DNA from: JAEUMG01 sp046349315
Lineage (GTDB): Bacteria > Pseudomonadota > Alphaproteobacteria > Rhizobiales > Aestuariivirgaceae
Length of the DNA stretch: 64,000 bases
Reading direction: 5' to 3'
NCBI GenBank assembly: GCA_046349315.1
Contig: JAXMCQ010000022.1
Coordinates: 35,635-99,634, forward strand
Position numbers and translations under genes: made by a program. The stretch's first letter is position 1; each line of letters begins with the position of its first letter. The notes under the pieces were generated by a model. That model was not told the origin of the DNA, searched no databases, and saw only the letters and a list, made by a program, of their open reading frames with translations. Shown here piece by piece: positions 53,490-61,971 of this stretch.

Positions 53490-53811
53490 TTCGCGGGTTC
53501 ATGTGGTCAATGGCTGTTCGGTCTGGGGTGCATTCCTGCGGATCGTGTTGCCGATCGCTCTGCCGGGAATGGTCGCGGCTTTCATCCTGTCGGTGATCCT
53601 GTGCTGGAACGAGTATTTCTTCGCCGCACTTCTCACCAGCACGAATGCGAAGACGCTTCCCGTCATGGTTGCCAGTCAAACCGGCTCGCAAGGCATCAGC
53701 TGGTGGTCCATGGCGGCCCTGTCCACAGCGGCCATCGCTCCTTCGATCCTTATCGGGATTTTCCTCGAGCGCTATATCGTCAAGGGCTTGACTGCCGGCT
53801 CCGTGAAGTGA
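53490..53811 (+). pseudogene. C-terminal fragment of a sugar ABC permease (MalG-like)
   Basis: The sequence from about 53505 encodes the last 100 or so residues of a MalG/CUT1-type inner-membrane permease. The end of the EAA coupling loop 'GCSVWGAFLRIVLPIALPG', two TM segments and the typical ending 'LERYIVKGLTAGSVK' are present. The first two thirds of the gene, including the start of the EAA loop, are missing. The 230 bases before it show no coding trace. It is a deletion remnant of an operon formerly shared with the ATPase upstream. Confidence 0.8.
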
Positions 53812-53954
53812 GCCGGGCGATCACCTCGCCAGAAGGGTAAGAAAGATTCGGTCTGCGCGAGCGCAGCTTGCCGAATGGGTGAAGTCGCTATTGGCCGCTT
53901 GCCAGGCCGGGCCTTTCGGCTCCATCTTGAAGATAGTGAGTGGAGGAACAGCAG

Positions 53955-54407
53955 GTGGCGAGACCGCGTTGCGCTCCCAGGGCCGCATGGGCGGTTGTCA
54001 TCTTCTTATCAACGGCGATGGCGGCCGAAGCCGATAGCCCCACCGGAGATGCCATAACATCCGGACAATCCGATTTCGCAGCGCTGTGCTCGCCATGCCA
54101 TGGCGAGAACGCCACTGGCGACGGGCCCGCGGCAGCCGGTCTGGCCCACAAGCCGGCCGACCTTACTCACATTACGAGAAATCACGGCGGACAGTTTCCC
54201 GACAGCCTCATCTTCGAGACAATCGAAGGCCTCAATATGCCCTCATCACACGGCACGCGAGAAATGCCGGTCTGGGGCGATGTTTTCGTTGGCGAGGCGG
54301 TCGGCAACAGCGTTTCCCTCGCCGAAGCCAAGAAAGCGGGCGATGAGGCGCGCAAGCGCATCGAGGCGCTTGTCCTCTATCTCAAATCGATCCAGGCCAA
54401 AGACTGA
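53955..54407 (+). CDS. Secreted c-type cytochrome
   Basis: The protein has 150 residues from GTG 53955, eight bases after a ggagg ribosome-binding site. A signal peptide spans about residues 1-25. The heme site is C-x-x-C-H in 'LCSPCHGENATGDG' near residue 45, and the axial Met is probably in 'TREMPVWGDVF' near residue 105. This is the class I single-heme layout used as a periplasmic electron carrier or dehydrogenase partner. The next gene is a VOC protein, and no oxidase or dehydrogenase partner lies nearby. Confidence 0.87.
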   Translation: MARPRCAPRAAWAVVIFLSTAMAAEADSPTGDAITSGQSDFAALCSPCHGENATGDGPAAAGLAHKPADLTHITRNHGGQFPDSLIFETIEGLNMPSSHGTREMPVWGDVFVGEAVGNSVSLAEAKKAGDEARKRIEALVLYLKSIQAKD

Positions 54408-54443
54408 CGCCGCAAGTCGCGGTCGCTCAATGGAGACGTATCA

Positions 54444-54872
54444 ATGATCATGAAGTTCGACCATGTCACGATCGTGGTTAGCGATCTTGCGGCGGCGCGA
54501 CGCTTCTTCACGCTGCTCGGATTCACGGAAAAGATGGCTGTGATTATCTCGGGACCGGAGATGGACAATTATATGGGCATGCCGGGACTCGAGGCGGATC
54601 ACGTGACATTGGCGATCGAGAATCCGCATACGGAAGTGCAACTGCTGCACTACCATCATCCGGAGGCGATCGGCGATCCGAATATCAGGAAGCTCAACAA
54701 GATCGGTTTCAATCACATCTGCTTTTCGGCCGACGATCTCGAGGCCGAGATCGCCCGGCTCACCGCGGCGGGCATCAAGTTGCGCAACCGGATGATGGAT
54801 TTCCACAGGCGCAAGCTTGTCTTTCTGGAAGGACCTGAGGGCATTACTGTCGAATTAGCGCAGTGGCACTAG
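54444..54872 (+). CDS. VOC-superfamily (glyoxalase/dioxygenase-fold) protein
   Basis: This 142-residue single-module protein opens with 'KFDHVTIVVSDLAAARRFFTLLGF' and has a second beta-alpha half starting 'GFNHICFSADDLEAEIARLTAAG'. The ending 'LEGPEGITVELAQWH' gives the usual terminal Glu metal ligand, and the His in 'DHVTIV' the first. The superfamily includes glyoxalase I, extradiol dioxygenases and resistance proteins, so the reaction is open. It follows the cytochrome gene by 36 bases. Confidence 0.87.
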   Translation: MIMKFDHVTIVVSDLAAARRFFTLLGFTEKMAVIISGPEMDNYMGMPGLEADHVTLAIENPHTEVQLLHYHHPEAIGDPNIRKLNKIGFNHICFSADDLEAEIARLTAAGIKLRNRMMDFHRRKLVFLEGPEGITVELAQWH

Positions 54873-54996
54873 CGGCGGCGCGACAAATGCGCCCATTCTT
54901 TTGAGCGACCTCGAGTTTTGCGCCTGTAACCTTACGTTGCGTCTTGTTTAATGGCTAACGTTGGAGCATCCTCGCCCGGGAGTGGGGAGGAATGGG

Positions 54997-55380
54997 ATGC
55001 GCTTACAGAATCTTGTGCTTGGTACCATGGTGATGCTGGCGGGCTGCGCCACGATGGTCAAGGGGACGAGCCAGCAGATTTCCCTCGATACCCCGGGTTT
55101 TCCCGGTGCGGAATGCACCTTGCGTTCAAAGGATTTTGGCACCCGGAAAGTGGTGACGCCGGCTAATTTCGAATTGCCAAAATCGAAATACGATATCGCG
55201 GTCGAATGCCGGAAAGGCTGCGCCCGCGGCGCCGGTACAATTGCCTCAAATCTCGAAGGCATGACGGCTGGCAATATCGTGGCTGGCGGCGTCGTCGGCT
55301 TCGGCGTTGATGCGGCGACCGGGGCCATGAACAAGTATAATGTGAACAATCAGATCGCCATGTCGCAAGGAGCATGCTGA
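54997..55380 (+). CDS. Small outer-envelope lipoprotein
   Basis: The protein has 127 residues from ATG 54997, preceded by a strong ribosome-binding site (gggagg). The lipobox is 'VMLAGC' at residues 12-17, followed by 'ATMVKGTSQQI'. The mature part has 'CTLRSKDFGTRKV' and 'EGMTAGNIVAGGVVGFGVDAATGAMNKY', a glycine-rich hydrophobic segment. I recognise the 'C-A-T-x-V-K-G-T' opening and 'DAATGAMNKY' ending from many unnamed alphaproteobacterial lipoproteins. The role is unknown. Confidence 0.78.
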   Translation: MRLQNLVLGTMVMLAGCATMVKGTSQQISLDTPGFPGAECTLRSKDFGTRKVVTPANFELPKSKYDIAVECRKGCARGAGTIASNLEGMTAGNIVAGGVVGFGVDAATGAMNKYNVNNQIAMSQGAC

Positions 55381-55483
55381 GCGATCCGAAGAGTAGTTTA
55401 CTTCGGTCACAGTCTTGACCTGAATCAGGGTGATTGCTTTCCCAGTGGCTTCGCGTTAGGGGACGCAGTCTTTGCAGGGTGTG

Positions 55484-56701
55484 ATGTCTGAAGCAGTGTT
55501 ACGGGGGCGCAGTGCCGGCGGCTTAATTGCCGGTTTGATGGCATTGCTTTTGGTTATAACGGCCACGGGGTGCGCCGGTAACCAGCCAAGATTGGATGCA
55601 GCGCCCGACAATGTCTATGCAACGCCGGTCGGCTTCAGAGGCATTCGCTATTGGGGCGACTCCGAACTCAAGAAACTTGACCAAGCTATTGCCGAGCGGC
55701 GCGACCAACTCGCCCAGGCGGCGAAGACCGACCCTACTATCAATCTCAAACATGCCGATTATCTCGCTATCTCTGGCGGCGGCAGCAATGGCGCCTATGG
55801 CGCGGGATTGCTCGTGGGATGGACGGCCAAGGGCAACAGGCCACGCTTTGAAGTCGTCACTGGAATCAGCACCGGCTCACTGAGCGCCCCCTTCGCTTTC
55901 CTCGGTCCCGCCTATGATGCGCAGCTCACCAAGATCTATACCGACATCGACACCAAGGACGTCCTGACAAAGAAGGGCCCATTGCAAGGTCTGTTCGGAG
56001 AGTCGATGGCCGACAATGCGCCGCTCAAGAAGCTGGTTGCGCATTATGTGACGCCGCAGCTTCTTGATGCCATTGCGGCGGAGCGCGCAAAAGGGCGACG
56101 GCTCTTCGTTGGCACCACCAACATCGACGCACAGCGCCCCGTGGTGTGGGACATGACGGCGATCGCGGCGAGCGAAAACCCCGAGAAGCTTGCGCTGTTC
56201 CGCAACGTGCTGGTGGCGAGTGCGGCCATACCGGGCGTGTTTCCGCCCGAGATGATCAAGGTCACGGCGGAAGGCCGTCTTTTCGAGGAAATGCATGTCG
56301 ACGGGGGAACGGCCACGCAAGTCTTCCTCATGCCTACCGGCAATTCATTGCGCGATGTCGACAAGGCGCTCGGCCATGCCCGTACGCGTTCAGTCTATAT
56401 CATCCGCAACGGAACCTTCGCGCCAAAGTACAAGAAGACGGACGCCTCGACGCTTGCCATCGCGGCGCGCTCGATCGATACGCTGATCCTCAACCAAGGC
56501 ATCGGCGATATCTATCGCATGTATGCGCAGTCAGAGCGTGACCACACGGATTTCAACGTCGCATCGATCCCGCCTGACTTCAACGCACCCAACAAGAGCG
56601 CATTCGACCCGGTCTATATGCGTGCGCTGTACAAGGAAGGCTATAAGGAGATCTTGGCCGGCAAGGCTTGGCAAAAGGTGCCGCCCGGCTATAGGGAATA
56701 G
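55484..56701 (+). CDS. Patatin-like phospholipase lipoprotein
   Basis: The protein has 405 residues from ATG 55484; TTG 55472 and GTG 55481 also lie in frame. A lipobox 'ITATGC' near residue 31 makes it a lipoprotein. The oxyanion-hole motif is 'SGGGSNGAYGAG' near residue 94, the nucleophile Ser is in G-x-S-x-G 'TGISTGS', and the catalytic Asp is in 'HVDGGTAT'. The Ser-Asp dyad is therefore complete. Members hydrolyse phospholipids or other acyl esters. It would act in the periplasm or at the inner face of the outer membrane. Confidence 0.9.
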   Translation: MSEAVLRGRSAGGLIAGLMALLLVITATGCAGNQPRLDAAPDNVYATPVGFRGIRYWGDSELKKLDQAIAERRDQLAQAAKTDPTINLKHADYLAISGGGSNGAYGAGLLVGWTAKGNRPRFEVVTGISTGSLSAPFAFLGPAYDAQLTKIYTDIDTKDVLTKKGPLQGLFGESMADNAPLKKLVAHYVTPQLLDAIAAERAKGRRLFVGTTNIDAQRPVVWDMTAIAASENPEKLALFRNVLVASAAIPGVFPPEMIKVTAEGRLFEEMHVDGGTATQVFLMPTGNSLRDVDKALGHARTRSVYIIRNGTFAPKYKKTDASTLAIAARSIDTLILNQGIGDIYRMYAQSERDHTDFNVASIPPDFNAPNKSAFDPVYMRALYKEGYKEILAGKAWQKVPPGYRE

Positions 56702-56741
56702 GTGGCGGCGGAACTCGTCTGATACCCAGAGGTTCAAGGCG

Positions 56742-57017
56742 ATGAAGCGAAGTTCTGGCTTGATGGTTGTGGCCCTCGCGGCGCTCATGCTGGCAGGAGA
56801 GTCGGCATGGATCGGCAGTACCGGGCAGACCGAAGCGGCTCAGACGACCACGAAAAAAACTTCCACGAAAAAACCCGTGAAGAAAAAAGCGCCGCCGAAA
56901 AAGAGCTATTGCGGCTATCCGGCGCCGCCGCTTCCGGTCGGCATGTCGGATTTCTGCGCCAGGGAGTATGACCTCTTTTGCCGGCGCGGGGTCGGCTGCA
57001 ACCAGTATGGCCGCTAG
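56742..57017 (+). CDS. Small secreted Lys-rich, Cys-containing protein
   Basis: The 91-residue protein starts at ATG 56742. A signal peptide (about residues 1-22) is followed by a low-complexity Lys/Thr/Pro stretch ('TTKKTSTKKPVKKKAPPKK'). A short C-terminal module with four cysteines follows ('YCGYPAPPLPVG', 'FCAREYDLFCRRGVGC'). I do not recognise a family. The basic stretch could bind peptidoglycan or the outer membrane. It sits just after the patatin gene in a run of envelope genes. Confidence 0.65.
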   Translation: MKRSSGLMVVALAALMLAGESAWIGSTGQTEAAQTTTKKTSTKKPVKKKAPPKKSYCGYPAPPLPVGMSDFCAREYDLFCRRGVGCNQYGR

Positions 57018-57209
57018 CCGGTGATTAGGTTCGAGAACTTTTCGAGATTGACCATGGGGTGACAATGTTCTTGTCCAGCCTCTCGTATTAACGCTCAAAT
57101 TAGCCGATGCGGCTGCATTCATCCATGAAACCGCCGCATTACTGAGACTACGCAGAATGCAGGTTGAAGAGCCGCCCTCAATGAGCGGTTGAAATGGGAA
57201 GTCGAGCTC

Positions 57210-58601
57210 ATGAAGAGAAATATGCTGGTCGGCATTGCTGGCCTCGCCGCTGCCCTGATGGTTGTCGCCCACGGTCCGGGCTGGACGGGACAGGCTCTTG
57301 CTCAGACACAGGACACGGCCACCGCGACGACCGAAGCGGTAGCCGCGCCGGAGCCGCTCTCGGACGACGACATGGAAATCCTGGTGGCGCGCATCGCGCT
57401 CTATCCGGACGAACTTGTTGCCGCCATTGTCGCGGCCTCGCTCTATCCGGTCGAGATCGTCCAGGCGCAACGCTATCTCGACAAGCTCAAGACCAAACCC
57501 GACCTCAAGCCGGACAGCGAATGGGACGGCAGCGTCATCTCGCTCCTCAACTATCCCGAGGTCGTCAAGATGATGAGCGACGATCTCGATTGGACCGAGT
57601 CTCTGGGCGAGGTCGCGGCCAATCAACAGAAGGACATGCTGGAAGCGATTCAGCAATTGCGCGACAAGGCGGTCGCGCAGGGCGTGCTCAAGTCCGACGA
57701 GAAGACGACGGTCACCCAGGAGAGCGGCAATGTCGTGATCCAACCTGCGGTCGCCGAGAAAGTCTATATCCCGGTCTATGAACCGCAAATGCTCTATGAG
57801 CCGGATTACGTTCCGGTGCCCATCACCTATTATCCGGAATATTACCCCTCCTACTACTACCCAACCGCCCCGTACTTTGCCGGCTTCGTCACCGGCGCGA
57901 TCTGGGGTGCGGCGATCGATTGGAACGACTGGGGCATCTGGGGCGGTAATGGAAATTGGGGCAATGATATCGATATCAATTGCCGCAACTGCTTCAACGA
58001 CAGGGATTTCAACGGCAACATCAAGTGGAACGATGTCGATTGGAACAAGGTCGATCGCAACAAGATCTCCTTCGACAAGAACCAGTTCAACAAGATCAAT
58101 CATAACGACATTCGCCGCGGCCTCGAAGGCAATGACCGCAACAACCTCAAGAACAAGGCCGGCGACCTGAACCGGAATCAACCGGCCTTCAGCCAGAAGG
58201 GCAACAAGCAGACCAAGGATGTGCGCAAGAGCACGCTCGAGGGTTTGCAGAAACAAGACAAGCAGGCGAAGGCCGGCGGCAAGGATGCAATGCGCCCGGC
58301 ACAGGGTGCCGGAAACAAACCCGCGCAGCGTCCATCCACGGGCCAGGCCAACCGTCCGGCAGGCAACAAGAAGCCAGCCGCGAAGAAACCCGCCGCCAGG
58401 CAAGATGTAAGGCCGAAAAATCCTTCGCCGATGGGCGATATCGACCGCGGCCAGAGGGCCAAGCAATACTCCAACCGCGGCGGCAACAGCATGGGTGGCG
58501 GAATGAACCGTGGCGGCGGCGGAGCTCCGAAAGTCTATCGCCGTCCCAGCGGTGGCGGCGGTGGCCGTGGCGGCGGCGGCGGCCGTGGTGGCAGGCGATA
58601 G
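57210..58601 (+). CDS. DUF3300 secreted protein with basic Gly-rich tail
   Basis: The protein has 463 residues from ATG 57210 with a signal peptide (to about residue 32). DUF3300 covers about 50-230, with 'ALYPDELVAAIVAASLYPVEIVQAQ' and 'VYIPVYEPQMLYEP' typical of it. An Asn/Asp/Trp-rich low-complexity region ('WNDVDWNKVDRNK') follows, then a Lys/Gln/Ala stretch and a terminal Gly/Arg-rich tail ending 'GGGGGRGGRR'. The function of DUF3300 is unknown. It is often followed by DUF2950, as here 10 bases downstream, which supports a joint envelope role. Confidence 0.85.
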   Translation: MKRNMLVGIAGLAAALMVVAHGPGWTGQALAQTQDTATATTEAVAAPEPLSDDDMEILVARIALYPDELVAAIVAASLYPVEIVQAQRYLDKLKTKPDLKPDSEWDGSVISLLNYPEVVKMMSDDLDWTESLGEVAANQQKDMLEAIQQLRDKAVAQGVLKSDEKTTVTQESGNVVIQPAVAEKVYIPVYEPQMLYEPDYVPVPITYYPEYYPSYYYPTAPYFAGFVTGAIWGAAIDWNDWGIWGGNGNWGNDIDINCRNCFNDRDFNGNIKWNDVDWNKVDRNKISFDKNQFNKINHNDIRRGLEGNDRNNLKNKAGDLNRNQPAFSQKGNKQTKDVRKSTLEGLQKQDKQAKAGGKDAMRPAQGAGNKPAQRPSTGQANRPAGNKKPAAKKPAARQDVRPKNPSPMGDIDRGQRAKQYSNRGGNSMGGGMNRGGGGAPKVYRRPSGGGGGRGGGGGRGGRR

Positions 58602-58611
58602 GGAGGCAACG

Positions 58612-59556
58612 ATGAAACTCAATCACATTATCGGTAGTATGCTCATCGGCGCCAGCATCCTGTTTGCGCCTCTGTCTCAGTCCCCTGCATGGGCAGAAGC
58701 GGAGTATGGCTTCGAGAAGTATATCGGCGCGGAGCCGGAAGCCTTCGCCGATCCGGCGGCGGCAATCGCCGAATTCAAAGCCAAACTTGCCGCCAATGAT
58801 TTCGACGGCACTGCCAAGCTCCTCGGGCTTGATCCCGTAAAGCTCGCCACGGCCGAGAACATCAAGGAGAACTTCGAAGCGATTCGCCAGCGCGCCGCGA
58901 AGCTCTTCAGCGTCGAAGAGGACGGCGATCAGAGAATCCTGCTGCTCGGCAATGAGGTCTGGCCATTCCCCTTCCCATTGCGGAAAGGCAAGGATGGGAA
59001 ATGGGCCTTCGATACCGTGGCCGGACTCGAAGAGATCGTCAACCGTCGGATCGGTGAGAACGAGACCGAAATCATCGACACGATGCGTGCCTATGTCGAA
59101 GCGCAACGCGATTATGCGATGGAAGATCGCGATGCCGACGGCGTCCTTGAATACGCACAAAAGCTGGTGAGTTCCGAAGGAAAGACCGACGGGCTCTATT
59201 GGCCGATGGAGCAGGGCGATGGCGACAGCCCGGCCGGCGCTTTTGTCAGCGAGCAGCAATTGCGCAAGGCCAAGGAGAAGGGCGATGGCTATTTCGGCTA
59301 TCACTTCCGGATCTTGCGTGCGCAAGGCGAGAATATTGCCGGTGGCCGCTACGACTATGTGATCAACGGCAATATGATTGCAGGCTTCGGATTGATTGCC
59401 TGGCCGGCCAAATATGGCGAGTCGGGCGTCAAGACCTTCGTCGTCAATCAGGCCGGCATTGTCTATGAAAAGGACTTGGGACCCAAGACAGACGCGGTCG
59501 TGCGCGATATTGCGCGCTTCAACCCAGACAAGACATGGGACATCGTGAATGACTGA
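58612..59556 (+). CDS. DUF2950 secreted protein
   Basis: The protein has 314 residues from ATG 58612 with a gggagg ribosome-binding site. A signal peptide (to about residue 25, 'PAWAEA') is followed by the DUF2950 body. 'IGENETEIIDTMRAYVEAQRDYA' and 'DGDSPAGAFVSEQQL' are characteristic, and 'GYHFRILRAQGENIAGG' fits the family core. Proteins of this family are exported and paired with DUF3300, but no activity is established. The stop overlaps the L,D-transpeptidase start by eight bases. Confidence 0.87.
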   Translation: MKLNHIIGSMLIGASILFAPLSQSPAWAEAEYGFEKYIGAEPEAFADPAAAIAEFKAKLAANDFDGTAKLLGLDPVKLATAENIKENFEAIRQRAAKLFSVEEDGDQRILLLGNEVWPFPFPLRKGKDGKWAFDTVAGLEEIVNRRIGENETEIIDTMRAYVEAQRDYAMEDRDADGVLEYAQKLVSSEGKTDGLYWPMEQGDGDSPAGAFVSEQQLRKAKEKGDGYFGYHFRILRAQGENIAGGRYDYVINGNMIAGFGLIAWPAKYGESGVKTFVVNQAGIVYEKDLGPKTDAVVRDIARFNPDKTWDIVND

Positions 59557-60169
59557 CGGCTTGCCTTCGAAGCTTCTGCTCTCGCGCCGCTCGCTGATCA
59601 TGGGTGCTGCGGCAGGTGTGTTTGCTACGCCGGCACTTGCGGATCAGTCCGACGATCCCTTCACCTTGCCGCCTTTCGACGAAAACAAATTGCCACCGGA
59701 TTTCCGCCGTGCTGTCGTACCTTACAATGGACGCCACTGGCCCGGCACGATCATCGTCGACACCCAGGCGCGCCAGCTTTACCTCGTCCTCGATAACAAG
59801 AAAGCGATCCGCTATGGCTGCGCGGTGGGACGCGACGGTTTTCGCTGGGCGGGGCTTGCCGATGTCGGGCGCAAGGTCATGTGGCCGCGCTGGACGCCGC
59901 CAAAATCGATGATCGCGCGCAATCCGGAAAAGGCGAAATGGGCAAACGGCATGCCGGGCGGTCCTGCGAACCCGCTCGGGGCGCGCGCGCTTTATCTTTT
60001 CCAGAACGGCAATGACACGCTTTATCGCATCCACGGCACCAACGAGCCGATGTCGATCGGCAAATTCGCCTCCTCCGGCTGCATCCGCATGGTCAATCAG
60101 GATGTGATCGATCTCTATCGGCGCGCGCCCATCGGGTCGCGGGTCATTGTCATGGCCGAAGGCGCGTAA
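59549..60169 (+). CDS. L,D-transpeptidase (YkuD/ErfK family)
   Basis: The 206-residue protein has a leader with twin arginine ('LSRRSLIMGAAAGVF'). The YkuD domain covers about 65-205. The catalytic motif is 'HGTNEP' followed by 'SSGCIRM', with the nucleophile Cys near residue 179. Such enzymes make 3-3 peptidoglycan cross-links or attach proteins to peptidoglycan. It overlaps the DUF2950 gene, so these secreted proteins are produced together. Cell-wall remodelling or anchoring of the basic DUF3300 partner is an attractive guess. Confidence 0.9.
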   Translation: MTDGLPSKLLLSRRSLIMGAAAGVFATPALADQSDDPFTLPPFDENKLPPDFRRAVVPYNGRHWPGTIIVDTQARQLYLVLDNKKAIRYGCAVGRDGFRWAGLADVGRKVMWPRWTPPKSMIARNPEKAKWANGMPGGPANPLGARALYLFQNGNDTLYRIHGTNEPMSIGKFASSGCIRMVNQDVIDLYRRAPIGSRVIVMAEGA

Positions 60170-60185
60170 GGCGCAAGAGCGTCGA

Positions 60186-60752
60186 ATGTTTCCGCAATTT
60201 GCCGCCTTGCTCGCCAAGCCCTTTCTCAAGGCGATTCCGGTCAATCCGGACGTGAAGGACAAGTTCAAGTCGCTCGCCAAGGCATTGACCGGCAAGTCGG
60301 ACGAGGCCTGGATCGCGGTGGCGCGCCAGCAGGTCACGCTGCCTTTTGCGGAGGCGAACGATGCCCTGTCGCAATTGCCGAGCCGTGGGGAAGCGATACT
60401 CGATGGCAAGCCCGTGTCGTGGGTTGAATTCGACTGGCCCGGAGAATGCGGCCTCGCCGATTGCCGGGTCAGGGACGTGCGATGGCGCTTCTATCGCAAT
60501 GGACTGATCAGCCTTGCCGCCGAACTCAGCAAGGATGCTGGCGGCCTCGATATGAGCGATCTCCTCGGCCATCAGATCGCCTTACGCGACAAGACCGGCT
60601 TTTTGATCGGCATCTGGGCGGCCGCCTTTGTGGTTCCCAAACACGCCAAACAGCGGGCCTTCCAGGCCTCCGCTGTGGACGAGCATTTGCCGCTCAAGTT
60701 GCATTTCGACGACCTCGATGCAGCCCAAACCGGCACCTGGTTCCGCATTTAG
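60186..60752 (+). CDS. Hypothetical protein
   Basis: The protein has 188 residues from ATG 60186; the frame is open to 60147 inside the preceding gene. No signal peptide or TM segment is visible. The centre has 'WVEFDWPGECGLADCRVRDVRWRFY' and a later beta-rich region ('LRDKTGFLIGIWAAAFVVP'), suggesting a compact alpha/beta domain. I do not recognise the family. It follows the L,D-transpeptidase by 16 bases and probably belongs to the same transcript. Confidence 0.65.
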   Translation: MFPQFAALLAKPFLKAIPVNPDVKDKFKSLAKALTGKSDEAWIAVARQQVTLPFAEANDALSQLPSRGEAILDGKPVSWVEFDWPGECGLADCRVRDVRWRFYRNGLISLAAELSKDAGGLDMSDLLGHQIALRDKTGFLIGIWAAAFVVPKHAKQRAFQASAVDEHLPLKLHFDDLDAAQTGTWFRI

Positions 60753-60923
60753 CTGCTGAGTGCCGGCAAGCCCGGTCCCAAAAATCCTCTTCTTTTGCGG
60801 CGCACAAAGTGCTGAAATGCCGCGCGTATCAACACAGAAGGCCGTATCCGTCCGGGTCGGCGCCCCATTTTGCAGGGCTTGTCCGGGCGCGACGGCCCAA
60901 TCGACAGAGGAGGGGCAGCGCCC

Positions 60924-61907
60924 ATGTTCGGGAAACTCATCACGAAATTCATGGCGGCTACGGCCGTCGTCTTCGGCCTCACATATGCCGCGACCGCCAA
61001 TGCCGGCGAATTGCGGCTCGGCATGACGACCTGGGTCGGCTACGGGCCGATGTTCCTGGCGCGCGACAAGGGCTTCTTCAAGGAAAACGGGCTCGATGTC
61101 GATTTGCAGATCATCGAGGACGCCGCCCTCTATATGGCAGCGGTTGCCGCCGGCAAGCTCGACGGCAATGCCTCGACAATCGATGAGATCATGAAATACC
61201 GCTCGCCCGATTTCTGCTTCAAGGCGGTGGTGGCGCTTGATGACAGCCATGGCGGCGACGGCGTGCTCGTCCAGAAGGACGTCAATTCCCTCAAGGATCT
61301 CAAGGGCAAGGCCGTCGGCATGAACGAGGGTTCGGTCTCGCAATTCTGGTTCAACATCCTGCTCAAGCGCGAGGGCATGACGGAGAAGGACCTTGAGATC
61401 ACCAACATGACGGCAGACGATGCGGCGGCGGCCTTCATCGCCGGTCAGATCCCTGCAGCCGTCACCTGGGAGCCGCACTTGACCTTGGTGCGCACCAAGG
61501 ATCAGGGCAAGGTGCTGATCGATTCATCGTCGACGCCCGGCCTGATCGTCGATGTCGTGTCGCTGACCTGCGACTACATCGACAAGAACCCCAAGGATGT
61601 CGAAGCCTTCGTCAAGGGCCTCTACAAGGCGGTCGACTTCATCAAGACCAATCCGGACGAAGCCTATGCCATCATGGCCAAGGGCGTCGGCGGCTATCTT
61701 GAGAAGCCGGAAGATTTCGCCGCGGCCGCAAAAGGCGTCAACTTCTACGACCAGGCGCGCAACATCGAATTCTTCGGGACGCCGGAGAAGGGCGAAGCGG
61801 CCGATCTCATCAAGCTTGGCGATGAAATCTGGGGCAGCTTCCAGAAGCTCAAGATGAAGGTCGATTACAACACGCTGGTCGACACCCAGTTCATCCAGCC
61901 CAAGTAA
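60924..61907 (+). CDS. ABC transporter binding protein, nitrate/sulfonate/taurine (NMT1/SsuA-like) type
   Basis: The protein has 327 residues from ATG 60924 with gaggagg upstream. A signal peptide ends near 'ANAGEL' (about residue 23). The body begins 'LRLGMTTWVGYGPMFLARDKGFF', the typical opening of the NMT1/THI5/TauA group, and contains 'AAVTWEPHLTLVR'. Substrates in this group include taurine, alkanesulfonates, nitrate, thiamine precursors and riboflavin. The permease and ATPase follow in the same order, giving a complete importer. The ligand cannot be fixed. Confidence 0.9.
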   Translation: MFGKLITKFMAATAVVFGLTYAATANAGELRLGMTTWVGYGPMFLARDKGFFKENGLDVDLQIIEDAALYMAAVAAGKLDGNASTIDEIMKYRSPDFCFKAVVALDDSHGGDGVLVQKDVNSLKDLKGKAVGMNEGSVSQFWFNILLKREGMTEKDLEITNMTADDAAAAFIAGQIPAAVTWEPHLTLVRTKDQGKVLIDSSSTPGLIVDVVSLTCDYIDKNPKDVEAFVKGLYKAVDFIKTNPDEAYAIMAKGVGGYLEKPEDFAAAAKGVNFYDQARNIEFFGTPEKGEAADLIKLGDEIWGSFQKLKMKVDYNTLVDTQFIQPK

Positions 61908-61971
61908 TAATCGGATAGCCACATGCCATGCGGAGACACTGTGCTCCGCATGGCGTTCTTCACGGTCCAGG

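Noticed and set aside
56580..58622. Minus-strand frame of 680 codons
   Set aside because: Antisense to the DUF3300 gene; its Ile/Val/Asp periodicity mirrors the Asn/Asp/Trp repeats of the real protein.
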